From the NCBI GenBank assembly GCA_030149815.1, contig JASLHI010000050.1, forward strand, positions 13,926 through 77,925: a DNA stretch of 64,000 nt, written 5' to 3'. The position numbers were made by a program, and so were the translations under genes. The notes beneath the pieces were generated by a model. That model was not told where the DNA came from. It ran no database searches and saw only the letters and a list, made by a program, of their open reading frames with translations. The DNA is from Aquirhabdus sp. Lineage in GTDB: Bacteria > Pseudomonadota > Gammaproteobacteria > Pseudomonadales > Moraxellaceae. Shown piece after piece: positions 42,626 to 51,703 of the stretch. The first letter of the stretch is position 1. Every line of letters begins with the position of its first letter.

Positions 42626-44166
42626 AGTTGGATATGACTGCAACGATTGTTTTTGTTTCATTATTTTTCTTTGTCACGATTCTCGGATTTTACGCCTCGC
42701 GTTGGAAACAAGCCGACCTACACTCACTGGATGAATGGGGACTAGCTGGTCGCCGCTTCGGCACATGGATTACATGGTTTTTGCTTGGCGGTGATTTATA
42801 TACGGCATATACCTTTATCGCCGTTCCAGCATTGCTGTTCGGCATGGGTGCATTTGGTTTCTTTGGAATTCCCTACACAATTTTGATTTATCCACTCGCA
42901 TTTATGATCTTGCCACGACTCTGGTCAGTATCGCGTAAACATGGTTTTGTTACACCTGCTGACTTTATTCGTGCGCGCTATAACAGCCCATTATTGGCAC
43001 TGGCGATTGCGGTCACAGGCATTCTGGCAACAATGCCTTATGTTGCATTGCAACTTGTAGGTATTGAAGTGGTAATCGGCGGTTTAGGCATCGATACGTC
43101 TGGTGCTTTAGGCGAATTACCACTCATTGTCGCGTTTATTATTTTGGCAGCTTACACCTATACTAGTGGTTTACGTGCTCCTGCGATGATTGCAATCGTG
43201 AAAGACTTACTGATTTACATCACTATTATTGCGGCTTGTATTATTATTCCGATGCAACTCGGTGGCTTTGGCAAGATTTTCGATGCAGTTCCAGCGGAAA
43301 AAATACTACTCAAAGCACCTACAGATACCAGCCTTAATCAATTCAGTGCTTATTTTACGTTGGCTGTAGGTTCAGCTTTAGCATTGTTTCTCTATCCACA
43401 CTCGATGACAGCATCACTGTCATCCAGCAGTGCGAATACTCTGCGCAAAAACATGATGTTATTGCCTGCTTACTCGGTTTTATTAGGGTTGATTGCGCTT
43501 CTCGGCTATATGGCAATCGCATCTGGCGTGAAAAATATGCCTGAATTCGCTCAAGGCTTTGCGCAATATGGTAATAACTTCGCCATCCCTGCCTTGTTCA
43601 TTCATAGTTTTCCATCATGGTTTGTCGGTGTCGCCTTTGCGGCGATTGGCATTGGCGCACTCGTTCCTGCAGCGATCATGTCCATCGCAGCAGCAAATCT
43701 ATATACCCGCAATATTCATAGAGAATTTATTAACCAATCAATGACACCCAAGCAAGAAACTTTCATTGCTAAAAATATCTCTCTAGCCGTGAAATTTGGT
43801 GCGTTGCTTTTCGTGTTATTTATCCCAACACAATACGCGATTAACCTGCAATTGCTCGGTGGAGTTTGGATTATTCAAGTCTTGCCAGCCGTTTTTATTG
43901 GGCTTTATACACGTTGGTTCGATCATCGTGCACTCCTGATTGGCTGGTTGGTCGGCATGGTTGTCGGGAGTTGGATGGCATATTCCGTGCAATTCAAACC
44001 GATCTTCACATTAACAATCCTAGGCTACAGCATCCCTGGCTATTCGGCACTGTACGCTTTGCTGATCAACTTATTGGTTGCATCAATAATCACGATTGCA
44101 ATTCGCTTATCAAAAGTTGAAGCATCAAAAGACTTAACCGTTTGCGCAGATTATGAGTCTGATTAA
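42622..44166 (+). CDS. Sodium:solute symporter, MctP-like monocarboxylate permease
   Basis: A 514-residue SSS-family transporter with about 13 hydrophobic segments. Family blocks are DEWGLAGRRFGTWITWFLLGGDLYTA-type sequence near residue 32 (abbreviated here as GRRFGTWITWFLLGG), FLYPHSMTASLSSSSANTLR near 255 and GALVPAAIMSIAAANLYTRN near 350. MctP-like members carry lactate, pyruvate, alanine or other monocarboxylates. Coupled to the upstream DUF3311 gene. Confidence 0.88.
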   Translation: MKLDMTATIVFVSLFFFVTILGFYASRWKQADLHSLDEWGLAGRRFGTWITWFLLGGDLYTAYTFIAVPALLFGMGAFGFFGIPYTILIYPLAFMILPRLWSVSRKHGFVTPADFIRARYNSPLLALAIAVTGILATMPYVALQLVGIEVVIGGLGIDTSGALGELPLIVAFIILAAYTYTSGLRAPAMIAIVKDLLIYITIIAACIIIPMQLGGFGKIFDAVPAEKILLKAPTDTSLNQFSAYFTLAVGSALALFLYPHSMTASLSSSSANTLRKNMMLLPAYSVLLGLIALLGYMAIASGVKNMPEFAQGFAQYGNNFAIPALFIHSFPSWFVGVAFAAIGIGALVPAAIMSIAAANLYTRNIHREFINQSMTPKQETFIAKNISLAVKFGALLFVLFIPTQYAINLQLLGGVWIIQVLPAVFIGLYTRWFDHRALLIGWLVGMVVGSWMAYSVQFKPIFTLTILGYSIPGYSALYALLINLLVASIITIAIRLSKVEASKDLTVCADYESD

Positions 44167-44240
44167 TCATACAAAGCATATTCAATCACCCTATTTGAAT
44201 GTGCTTGTTACAGCTTAACTCTGAATTAAATCCTAAAAAC

Positions 44241-44279
44241 CTAGACGTGAGCAGTATCTCAACTCGCCATCACGTCTAG
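44241..44279 (+). terminator. Hairpin after symporter gene
   Basis: CTAGACGTGA pairs perfectly with TCACGTCTAG across a 19-base loop, about 75 bases past the symporter stop codon and before dapD. Only ATTTACG follows, so terminator function is uncertain. Confidence 0.4.
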
Positions 44280-44387
44280 ATTTACGTTACAATTCGCTCA
44301 TGCTTTTATCTTCTTGCGTCTACAATGACGCAAATCCCATCGCAAAAGATAATCTCTCTTTTTACCTTAAAATAAATGGAAACTCCC

Positions 44388-45212
44388 ATGACTCAACTTG
44401 CTAATATTATTGAACAAGCTTTTGAAGATCGTCTAAAATTTTCACCAACTAATGCACCACAAGACGTGCGTGATGCTGTTGCAGAAGCATTGGCAGGTTT
44501 AGATAACGGTTCACTGCGCGTTGCAGAAAAAATTGGTGGCGCATGGCAAGTCAACCAATGGCTTAAAAAAGCCGTTTTGTTGTCATTCCGTTTAAATGAC
44601 AATGTGCCGTTAAGTGGTGGAGATTCCTTACAATTTTTCGACAAAGTTCCTACAAAGTTCGCGGACTGGAATGAGGCACAATTCCAAGCAGCAGGAATCC
44701 GTGTCGTACCTCCAGCAACCGCACGTAAAGGCAGCTTTATTGCTCGCAACGTGATCTTAATGCCATCATACGTCAACATTGGCGCGTATGTGGATGAAGG
44801 TTCGATGGTTGATACTTGGGCAACTGTGGGTTCATGTGCTCAAATTGGTAAAAACGTACATTTGTCTGGTGGTGTTGGTATTGGCGGTGTACTTGAGCCA
44901 TTACAAGCGAATCCAACAATTATTGAAGACAACTGCTTCATCGGTGCACGCTCTGAAATCGTTGAAGGCGTAATCGTTGAAGAAGGCTCAGTGATTTCAA
45001 TGGGCGTATACATTGGCCAGTCAACCAAAATTTATGACCGTGAAACTGGTGAAGTAACCTATGGTCGCGTACCTGCTGGATCAGTTGTTGTATCTGGTAA
45101 CTTACCGTCAGCGGACGGTAAATATAGCCTTTATGCAGCTGTAATTGTTAAGAAAGTGGATGCACAAACACGCTCAAAAACAGGTTTGAATGAGTTGTTA
45201 CGCGTAGATTAA
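44388..45212 (+). CDS. dapD: Tetrahydrodipicolinate N-succinyltransferase DapD
   Basis: Fourth step from aspartate semialdehyde to diaminopimelate and lysine. 274 residues, the same as E. coli DapD. An N-terminal helical domain precedes a left-handed beta-helix of hexapeptide repeats (FIARNVILMPSYVNIGAY, IGKNVHLSGGVGIGG, FIGARSEIVEGV, VISMGVYIGQST). GGAAA lies 8 bases before ATG 44388; an upstream ATG at 44376 is less likely. Confidence 0.97.
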   Translation: MTQLANIIEQAFEDRLKFSPTNAPQDVRDAVAEALAGLDNGSLRVAEKIGGAWQVNQWLKKAVLLSFRLNDNVPLSGGDSLQFFDKVPTKFADWNEAQFQAAGIRVVPPATARKGSFIARNVILMPSYVNIGAYVDEGSMVDTWATVGSCAQIGKNVHLSGGVGIGGVLEPLQANPTIIEDNCFIGARSEIVEGVIVEEGSVISMGVYIGQSTKIYDRETGEVTYGRVPAGSVVVSGNLPSADGKYSLYAAVIVKKVDAQTRSKTGLNELLRVD

Positions 45213-45280
45213 TACTAGTCAACATGTAAAAACTACGACGCAACAGCTAATGATTATTTTATAAACACTAGGGGTTCGTC

Positions 45281-45706
45281 GTGGTTCCTACAAAAGAATC
45301 GTCAGATAAGCATTATTTCATCACTACTGATATGCAATCAGGTCAGTATTTCTTTAAAAAAATATCAAGAACTGTTCGCTTTAGTGCAGACGATTTCGAA
45401 GAGTTTTCTGAACAATTTCGTCGAATGATTTATGAGTTAGGACTGTGGAAAGAGCACTACGGTCGTAAAGCGAATGAACTTAATTTAGTCATTGAAGCAC
45501 ATCCTTGGATATTAAAACGTGTTCGAGATCATTTGGCGCACCCATTTCCTGTCGGTCATCCATATGGTGACTTTGCACGAAAGCACCCCATCACAATTCA
45601 CTTATACGATCAGCTTGATCAAAAAGGACAGCATTACAGGCTTGCTGATGGCAAATTATCGATTGCAAGATCTCCATCTTCTGAATCAGAAACTCTAAGT
45701 GATTAA
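45281..45706 (+). CDS. Hypothetical protein, 141 residues
   Basis: Not recognised. A soluble protein with an aromatic N-terminal region (FITTDMQSGQYFFKKISR), an acidic segment (FSADDFEEFSEQFRRM) and a His/Pro-rich part (HLAHPFPVGHPYGDFARKHP) near residue 85. No membrane segment. Start GTG 45281 with AGGGG about 8 bases upstream. It lies between dapD and tRNA-Leu, 68 bases after dapD, and may be co-transcribed with it. Confidence 0.7.
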   Translation: MVPTKESSDKHYFITTDMQSGQYFFKKISRTVRFSADDFEEFSEQFRRMIYELGLWKEHYGRKANELNLVIEAHPWILKRVRDHLAHPFPVGHPYGDFARKHPITIHLYDQLDQKGQHYRLADGKLSIARSPSSESETLSD

Positions 45707-45777
45707 TCCTTAACCTTACTCACTCTAAAATGGATAAAAGACTGTTGTTAGTACTATCTTGTTGATTATGAACTTGG

Positions 45778-45783
45778 TATGAT
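45778..45783 (+). promoter_or_regulatory. -10 element of tRNA-Leu promoter
   Basis: TATGAT ends ten bases before the mature tRNA and is followed by the GC-rich discriminator ACGCGCC, as in stringently controlled stable-RNA promoters. A matching -35 is not clear. Confidence 0.4.
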
Positions 45784-45793
45784 ACGCGCCGTT

Positions 45794-45878
45794 GGGGGCG
45801 TGGCGAAATTGGTAGACGCACCAGATTTAGGTTCTGGCGCCGCAAGGTGTAAGAGTTCGAGTCTCTTCGCCCCCACCA
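45794..45878 (+). tRNA. tRNA-Leu (anticodon UAG)
   Basis: An 85-base class II tRNA with encoded CCA. Acceptor stem GGGGGCG/CGCCCCC, D-loop with GG, anticodon stem CCAGA/TCTGG enclosing the loop TTTAGGT (anticodon TAG), a long variable arm (GGCGCCGCAAGGTGT region) and T arm GAGTTCGAGTCTC. The long variable arm and anticodon both indicate leucine. Confidence 0.97.
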
Positions 45879-45915
45879 CTAATTTGAGTTAACTATCGCT
45901 TACGATAGATATGAG

Positions 45916-45948
45916 AAGCCCTTTAGCCATTCGCTTTAGGGCTTTTTT
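45916..45948 (+). terminator. Terminator after tRNA-Leu
   Basis: AAGCCCTTTAG pairs with CTTTAGGGCTT (AAGCCCT/AGGGCTT core) and ends in six T, 38 bases past the tRNA. Confidence 0.85.
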
Positions 45949-46065
45949 GTTTCCTGTCATTTGCTCATCATTGCCTATCGAACAAAATATATGCAACACT
46001 CCATTAATTGATCATCATACAAAAATCAGTTTAATGATGAATCCAAGAATTAAGGAGTACAAATC

Positions 46066-46626
46066 GTGAAAAAGCTGAAAGCATCATTATTATTAGCCAC
46101 AATTATCATGCCTACAATCAGCCTAGCATCTACGTTAAATATTAAATTGGGCGCATGGGAAACAACAACAAGCAGCACATTAAATCAATCTAGCATTCCT
46201 GTAGATTCTCTGGCAAAAATACCTCCTCAAATGCGAGCTCAAATTGAAGCGAAAATTAAAGCCAACCAAGCACCTCACGTCACAAAAGTTTGTATTACGC
46301 AAGATGATTTAAATCAAAACAAAATGCTTGAATCAGGACAAATCCTCAATTGTACGAACAAAATTACTTCAATATCGTCAAATAAAATGACCACGCAAAG
46401 TAGTTGCCCACCACCACATGAATCCATAGCCGTCTCAACTGTCGAAGCGATTACCCCTGAAAAAATGGTGGGTACAATTGATATTACGCAACCCAATAAT
46501 GGAAAGATTCACATCGACATTAAAAGTCAGTGGTTATCTACAAGTTGTGCGGGAGTTCCCCAGCGCACAGATTGGAAAACAAAAATGGAAGAAATTAAGA
46601 AACGTCACCCAGATAAGTTCCAATAA
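46066..46626 (+). CDS. DUF3617-family exported protein
   Basis: A 186-residue protein with a signal peptide (MKKLKASLLLATIIMPTISLAS) followed by the DUF3617 pattern: LKLGAWETT-type opening (IKLGAWETTTSS), PPQMRAQIEAKI, TKVCITQDDL and paired cysteines around residues 83, 103, 117 and 161. Periplasmic, function unknown. Start GTG 46066 with AGGAG about 9 bases upstream. Confidence 0.83.
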   Translation: MKKLKASLLLATIIMPTISLASTLNIKLGAWETTTSSTLNQSSIPVDSLAKIPPQMRAQIEAKIKANQAPHVTKVCITQDDLNQNKMLESGQILNCTNKITSISSNKMTTQSSCPPPHESIAVSTVEAITPEKMVGTIDITQPNNGKIHIDIKSQWLSTSCAGVPQRTDWKTKMEEIKKRHPDKFQ

Positions 46627-46652
46627 TCTTTAATTTTTTTGACTAAAAAATA

Positions 46653-46680
46653 AACCTCACAACCCTAGAATTGTGAGGTT
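46653..46680 (-). terminator. Terminator of ntrBC
   Basis: AACCTCACAA pairs perfectly with TTGTGAGGTT around an 8-base loop. Leftwards it is followed by TATTTTTT, so it ends the minus-strand ntrBC transcript; it can also end the convergent DUF3617 gene. Confidence 0.8.
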
Positions 46681-46710
46681 ATATTCGTCAACTAACTTAG
46701 AACTTAGATA

Positions 46711-48207
46711 TTAAGCAGCATCTTCATCATCATCAGCACTAGAAATTCCAAGTTCTTTTAGCTTACGCGTCAAGGTATTGCGCCCCCACCCTAATAATTC
46801 AGAAGCCAAGCGTTTCTTACCTTGACTATGTTCTAACGCGGCAAGAATCATGACACGTTCGAACATGGGTGTTGCCGTATTTAGAATTTGCTGTTCGCCG
46901 TTCATTAAATGCTGTTTTGCCCATAATCCGAGCGCCACATCCCATTCTGATGACACACTTGATAACTGCACAGGAAGCTGAGCAGTTGCAAAGTTGTCAG
47001 TTTTTGCAGCGACTGACGCTTGTCCATGAGCAGGCAAACGAAGCTCTGGCGGTAGATCAGTTAACAAAACTTCACGACTACTTGCCATTACAGTTAGCCA
47101 ACGACATGTGTTTTCTAATTGACGCACATTACCTGGCCACGGTAATTGCTGTAGAAAAGCCGCTGTTTCACTACGCAATTTCTTAGGTTCAACAGACAGT
47201 TCATGTCCTGCTCGTTCCAGAAAATGTGCAGCCAACATCGGAATGTCTTCGCTACGATCTCTTAAGCGTGGAATATGAATACGAATCACATTCAGACGAT
47301 GGTACAGATCCTCGCGGAATTTGCCTTCAAGGACTAATTTTTCTAAGTCTTGATGGGTCGCTGCAATGATACGGACATCGACATGCACAGGCATATGTCC
47401 GCCTACGCGATAAAACTCGCCTTCAGCTAAAACACGAAGTAATCGTGTTTGGGTCTCAAACGGCATATCACCAATTTCATCGAGAAATAACGTCCCGCCA
47501 TTTGTTTGTTCAAAGCGACCTTGGCGCTGAGTATTTGCACCTGTAAAAGCACCTTTCTCATGACCGAACAATTCAGTTTCAATCAGATCTTTAGGAATTG
47601 CTGCCATATTTAGTGCAATAAAAGGCTTTTTGGCACGTGGCGAATGGCGATGTAATGCATGTGCAACCAGCTCTTTACCCGTACCCGACTCACCATTAAT
47701 GAGCACGGTAATATGTGACTGAGCCAAGCGACCAATTGCACGAAACACTTCCTGCATCGCTGGTGATTCACCGATAATCTCAACAGAACGAATCGGCTTA
47801 GTCGGCGCCATATCTTCATTACTGCTTGCAGTAATTTGTGCGGTATGTTGAATCGCACGCTGCACCAGCGCCAACGCTTCATCAATATCAAATGGCTTGG
47901 GTAAATACTCGAAAGCACCTGTTTGATAACTAGATACCGCAGACTCCAAATCGGAGTGTGCCGTCATGATAATGACAGGTAAATCAGCATAGGCCTCTTT
48001 AACTCGGGATAAGAAAGTCAACCCATCCATGCCGGGCATACGAATGTCCGTCAAAATAACATGAGGCTGCTCGTCTTCCAATCGTGTTAATGCACTTTGG
48101 CTTTCTTCAAAGCTGACGACATTAAACCCTTCTTCTTTGAATGTTTTTTCCAGTACCCAGCGGATGGCACGGTCATCGTCGATGATCCAAATGGTCTCGT
48201 TCGACAT
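46711..48207 (-). CDS. ntrC: Nitrogen response regulator NtrC
   Basis: Sigma-54 activator of 498 residues. Receiver domain (1-120) with the phosphorylated Asp in ILTDIRMPGMDG and Lys in PKPFD; AAA+ domain with the Walker A GESGTGKELVA, GAFTGA loop (EKGAFTGAN) and Walker B GGTLFLDEIGD; Fis-type DNA-binding helix at the C-terminus (KKRLASELLGWGRNTLTRKLKEL). It starts three bases after the end of ntrB. Its own binding sites lie upstream of ntrB (49664-49714). Confidence 0.95.
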   Translation of the reverse strand: MSNETIWIIDDDRAIRWVLEKTFKEEGFNVVSFEESQSALTRLEDEQPHVILTDIRMPGMDGLTFLSRVKEAYADLPVIIMTAHSDLESAVSSYQTGAFEYLPKPFDIDEALALVQRAIQHTAQITASSNEDMAPTKPIRSVEIIGESPAMQEVFRAIGRLAQSHITVLINGESGTGKELVAHALHRHSPRAKKPFIALNMAAIPKDLIETELFGHEKGAFTGANTQRQGRFEQTNGGTLFLDEIGDMPFETQTRLLRVLAEGEFYRVGGHMPVHVDVRIIAATHQDLEKLVLEGKFREDLYHRLNVIRIHIPRLRDRSEDIPMLAAHFLERAGHELSVEPKKLRSETAAFLQQLPWPGNVRQLENTCRWLTVMASSREVLLTDLPPELRLPAHGQASVAAKTDNFATAQLPVQLSSVSSEWDVALGLWAKQHLMNGEQQILNTATPMFERVMILAALEHSQGKKRLASELLGWGRNTLTRKLKELGISSADDDEDAA

Positions 48208-48210
48208 AAC

Positions 48211-49326
48211 TTACTCCCAAGGTAAAAATAAACTAAAAATTGTTTTTCCAGCCACAGAATGGCATTCAATCATGCCGTTGTGCAGATGGACAATATCGTG
48301 TGCAATACTCAAACCAAGTCCAGTTCCGTTGGCACGTCCTGTGACCATTGGATAAAAAATAGACTCGACTAACTCTTCAGGAATACCAGGACCATTGTCC
48401 TCAATATCAACCTGTATGACGCTGCGATGAAGCGTATTGTTGATGGTAAACATCCGTAAAATACGCGTTCTAAAAGTCAACGTCGGAATACGTCCTTGCA
48501 TCTTGTGAGCATTTTCAGTCATAGCTTGCAGGGCGTTTACTGCAATATTTAGCATAACTTGGATCAATTGATTTTTATCTGCTCTAATCTCTGGAAGTGA
48601 CAAGTCATAGTCACGCACAACATCAAATTGGTCTTCGGATGGTGAGGAAAATTGACTCATAAATTGATTGAGAATCAATGATCGTACGCGCTCAAGTGGT
48701 TCATGAATATTCACCAAAGCAAACGCAGGGGGTTTCCTAGAACCCAGCATCGTATCTGCCAAATGTCGTAAACGATCGACCTCGCTGATAATCACATCAG
48801 TATATTCAGCGCTGCCTTGAGGTAATGTCCGCGCCAATAATTGCGTCGCACCACGAATTCCACCGAGAGGATTCTTAATTTCATGCGCAACACCACGCAC
48901 GAGTTGCCGTGCAATCGAATGTTGTTGATTCAGATGTTCTTCACGACTAATCCGCAACAGTCGATCCATAGGTTGAATTTCAAATAAAATACGATGATGC
49001 GAAATATCATCAGGCGCATCATTATCCATAATGAGAGACGCCGTATAGTCCACAACTTTGTCACGCAAGCCTATTTTTAGCACAGCTTCTCGGCGCGTAT
49101 AGGGTTGACCATTAGCAAGTAATCGAGACAACGCCACAGGTGCATCAAATTGTGGATCTTGATCGATCAAAATAGAGAGCAGCGGCTGTTTCAGTGCTCT
49201 GAATTGACTGAGTTCAATTAACGCCTCACACGCAGGATTGAGATACTCAATACTCAAATCTGAGCGCACTAATATAATTGCGGTCAGCATATGATCCGTG
49301 ATGCGTTGATATTGCTCGAGATTCAT
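48211..49326 (-). CDS. ntrB: Nitrogen regulation histidine kinase NtrB
   Basis: Cytoplasmic sensor kinase/phosphatase that sets the phosphorylation of NtrC under PII control. 371 residues: PAS domain (about 1-115), then the H box GVAHEIKNPLGGIRGATQLL near residue 150 and the ATPase domain with NKNQLIQVMLNI-like N box (DKNQLIQVMLNIAVNALQ), EDNGPGIP and GTGLGLSIA. ATG 49326 has GGAG just upstream; the frame is open to 49383. First gene of the ntrBC operon; a sigma-54-type promoter lies about 155 bases upstream. Confidence 0.94.
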   Translation of the reverse strand: MNLEQYQRITDHMLTAIILVRSDLSIEYLNPACEALIELSQFRALKQPLLSILIDQDPQFDAPVALSRLLANGQPYTRREAVLKIGLRDKVVDYTASLIMDNDAPDDISHHRILFEIQPMDRLLRISREEHLNQQHSIARQLVRGVAHEIKNPLGGIRGATQLLARTLPQGSAEYTDVIISEVDRLRHLADTMLGSRKPPAFALVNIHEPLERVRSLILNQFMSQFSSPSEDQFDVVRDYDLSLPEIRADKNQLIQVMLNIAVNALQAMTENAHKMQGRIPTLTFRTRILRMFTINNTLHRSVIQVDIEDNGPGIPEELVESIFYPMVTGRANGTGLGLSIAHDIVHLHNGMIECHSVAGKTIFSLFLPWE

Positions 49327-49480
49327 AACACTCCATCGTGCAAAACTTAAATACAGAAAAACAGTAATAAATGACTGCTTCAATCAAAAACGATATAAAC
49401 AATTAAGCTCTCATAAAATACTGAATTTTCAATATCCTAATCTGAGTATATTAAAGTCAGTTAAGGTTTCATCTATGCTC

Positions 49481-49496
49481 TGCAAAACATAAGCCA
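49481..49496 (-). promoter_or_regulatory. Sigma-54-type promoter for ntrBC
   Basis: On the minus strand TGGCTTATGTTTTGCA fits the -24/-12 pattern TGGCAC-N5-TTGCA except for two bases, keeping the invariant GG and GC with ten bases between. It is 155 bases from the ntrB start and 170-230 bases from two NtrC-type sites. Confidence 0.6.
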
Positions 49497-49549
49497 ACTT
49501 TTAATAAAGCTGTTAAAAAGATCAAGAACATACCTTTTGTTAAGTCATC

Positions 49550-49567
49550 AAGTGATATAAATCACTT
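49550..49567. promoter_or_regulatory. CRP/FNR-family-like palindrome
   Basis: AAGTGATATAAATCACTT is a perfect 18-base dyad. Its GTGA-N6-TCAC core matches the CRP/Vfr spacing and it also resembles FNR sites. Since TTTT follows, it could instead act as a short rightward terminator, but no rightward gene precedes it. Confidence 0.4.
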
Positions 49568-49663
49568 TTTTAAAAATTATCGATTCAGATCAATATAAAA
49601 CTTGAACAAGAAATGCACTCTTCCGACAAGTCCAACTATTTTTATTCAAAAACTCAACTTAAT

Positions 49664-49714
49664 CGCACCAAAACAATGCAATTAGTCAGTCAAATATAGC
49701 ACCAAAATAATGCA
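49664..49714. promoter_or_regulatory. Two NtrC-type enhancer sites
   Basis: CGCACCAAAACAATGCA (49664-49680) and AGCACCAAAATAATGCA (49698-49714) each match the known NtrC site TGCACCAAAATGGTGCA at 13 or more positions, including both GCA arms and the CCAAAA centre. Their starts are 34 bases apart. They lie about 200 bases upstream of the predicted sigma-54 start of ntrBC, an enhancer distance. Confidence 0.75.
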
Positions 49715-49836
49715 TTGTTTGTGATAAATTTAGACTTTCATCGCTTCTTTTTTGAATAATTCACTTAAAGCTTACGTCTATCGCGCAAAGCGCATACAAT
49801 ACGCAGGTCTAATGTTTGTTTAAGTTGAAATGCCGT

Positions 49837-51183
49837 ATGAGTTCGCCAAAAGTTGGTTTTGTTTCCCTTGGTTGCCCAAAAGCGCTTGTTGATTCTGAAA
49901 GAATTCTCACGCAGTTACGGGTTGAAGGCTATGAAGTTGCTGCAGATTACGCTGGCGCAGATTTAGTTGTGGTCAATACCTGTGGATTTATCGAATCTGC
50001 TGTACAAGAATCGCTTGATGCGATTGGCGAAGCCATCAGTGAAAATGGCAAAGTCATTGTGACTGGATGTCTAGGTAAAGATGAAGCAAAAATTCGTTCA
50101 ATGCACCCTAGTGTTCTTAAAGTCACAGGCCCTCAGGCTTACCAAGACGTCATGAACGCTGTACATGAATACGTACCAGCACCGCCTGAACACAATCCAT
50201 ACCAAGATCTCGTTCCACCGCAAGGCATTCGCTTAACACCAAAACATTATGCTTATTTAAAAATTTCTGAAGGGTGTAATCATCGTTGTACCTTCTGCAT
50301 TATTCCATCACTACGCGGCGACCTTGTTTCTCGCCCAATTAGCAGTGTGATGGAAGAAGCACAAAATCTTGTGAAAGCTGGCGTTCAAGAAGTTCTTGTC
50401 ATTTCTCAAGATACTTCGGCTTACGGCGTTGACCTGAAATACAAACTTGATTTCTGGAATGGCCAACCGCTAAAAAGCAAATTTATCGATCTGTGCGCAG
50501 CATTAGGTCAACTCGGTGTTTGGGTACGTCTACATTATGTATATCCGTATCCGCATGTCGATGCAGTGATTGATTTGATGGCCGAAGGTAAAATTCTGCC
50601 TTATTTGGACATTCCATTCCAACATGCCAGCCCACGTATTTTGCAACTCATGAAGCGTCCTGCGCATAGCGAAAATACCTTAGAACGTCTTGCAGCATGG
50701 CGTGCAAAATGCCCAGATATCGTGATTCGCTCAACGTTTGTTGTCGGCTTCCCTGGTGAAACCGAAGAAGATTTCCAATATTTACTCGACTGGCTGCAAG
50801 AAGCACAGCTTGATCGTGTGGGTTGTTTCACCTACTCGCCTGTTGATGGTGCGGTAGCAAATGACCTACCAGATCATGTCGCACCTGAAATTCAGCAAGA
50901 GCGTTATGAACGCTTCATGCAAACTCAGCAAGAAATCTCTGCGAAGAAACTCCAAGCACGTATCGGTCGCACATTCACTGTGTTGATTGATGAGTTTGAT
51001 CTAGAGCATTCTGTAGCAATTACACGTTCTTATGCAGATGCGCCTGAGATTGACGGTCATGTGTATATCGAAGATTTAACTGCTGCTGATCTAGCACGTT
51101 TGAAATCTGGTGATAAAGTTGAGGTAACAATCACTGACGCAGATGAATATGATTTGTATGCGAATTTGGTTGTAACAACATAA
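49837..51183 (+). CDS. rimO: Ribosomal protein S12 methylthiotransferase RimO
   Basis: Radical-SAM enzyme that methylthiolates Asp88/89 of ribosomal protein S12. 448 residues. N-terminal auxiliary-cluster cysteines are in SLGCPKALVDSE, VVNTCGFI and TGCLGK; the radical-SAM motif is CNHRCTFC; a TRAM domain with DEFDLEHSVAITRS closes the protein. The N-terminus MSSPKVGFVSLGCPK supports ATG 49837. A terminator follows 26 bases after the stop. Confidence 0.97.
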   Translation: MSSPKVGFVSLGCPKALVDSERILTQLRVEGYEVAADYAGADLVVVNTCGFIESAVQESLDAIGEAISENGKVIVTGCLGKDEAKIRSMHPSVLKVTGPQAYQDVMNAVHEYVPAPPEHNPYQDLVPPQGIRLTPKHYAYLKISEGCNHRCTFCIIPSLRGDLVSRPISSVMEEAQNLVKAGVQEVLVISQDTSAYGVDLKYKLDFWNGQPLKSKFIDLCAALGQLGVWVRLHYVYPYPHVDAVIDLMAEGKILPYLDIPFQHASPRILQLMKRPAHSENTLERLAAWRAKCPDIVIRSTFVVGFPGETEEDFQYLLDWLQEAQLDRVGCFTYSPVDGAVANDLPDHVAPEIQQERYERFMQTQQEISAKKLQARIGRTFTVLIDEFDLEHSVAITRSYADAPEIDGHVYIEDLTAADLARLKSGDKVEVTITDADEYDLYANLVVTT

Positions 51184-51208
51184 ATCTGTTTTTCTAAAAA
51201 TCCAAACG

Positions 51209-51242
51209 AGGCACTTCATCGATATGATGAGGTGCCTTTTTT
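51209..51242 (+). terminator. Terminator of rimO
   Basis: AGGCACTTCAT pairs with ATGAGGTGCCT (one G-U pair) and runs into TTTTTT. It may also serve the convergent MEKHLA gene, which ends at 51248. Confidence 0.9.
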
Positions 51243-51247
51243 ATTTC

Positions 51248-51700
51248 CTATAAAAAATCCCATCGCCGAATAACACACGCTTGCCCATGCTGTACGCCAT
51301 GTGCATCAATCACATTCCACAATACAGTATTTTGAATTTTGAAGCGGCAGCCATTTTTAGCAATGCGAATACCTTCATAGGTGTCGATATAACCTTTACT
51401 TTGCGCTTCTTGCAAAAGTCGATCTCGCTCCTCTTGCAACATTTGCTCCGCAGAAAGACGTGATGGCAATGCAATAAACTCATCCCAATCCATTTGCCAT
51501 AAAGTCTGAGCTGTTTGATTTGCATATCGAAAAATAGGATCAGCTTCCATACCATGTGAGACTAGAGCAAATGGCGCTTCATATAATCTTTGAGCGAAGT
51601 TCAAACCAGACGATATTAAAGGCTGTCCAGTAAGTCGCAAAAAACTTTCAGCGAGTAAGTTGCTATACGCAATCATTTTGGAGTTTTCGTAAGGTTGCAT
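51248..51700 (-). CDS. MEKHLA (PAS-like) domain protein
   Basis: A 150-residue single-domain protein with the MEKHLA pattern: APFALVSHGMEADPIFRYANQTAQTLW, then LPSRLSAE and KNGCRFKIQNTVLWNVID (each longer block abbreviated). MEKHLA is related to PAS and is thought to bind ligand; function unknown. It follows pqiC by only three bases, so it is probably the last gene of the pqi operon. Confidence 0.82.
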   Translation of the reverse strand: MQPYENSKMIAYSNLLAESFLRLTGQPLISSGLNFAQRLYEAPFALVSHGMEADPIFRYANQTAQTLWQMDWDEFIALPSRLSAEQMLQEERDRLLQEAQSKGYIDTYEGIRIAKNGCRFKIQNTVLWNVIDAHGVQHGQACVIRRWDFL

Positions 51701-51703
51701 TAA

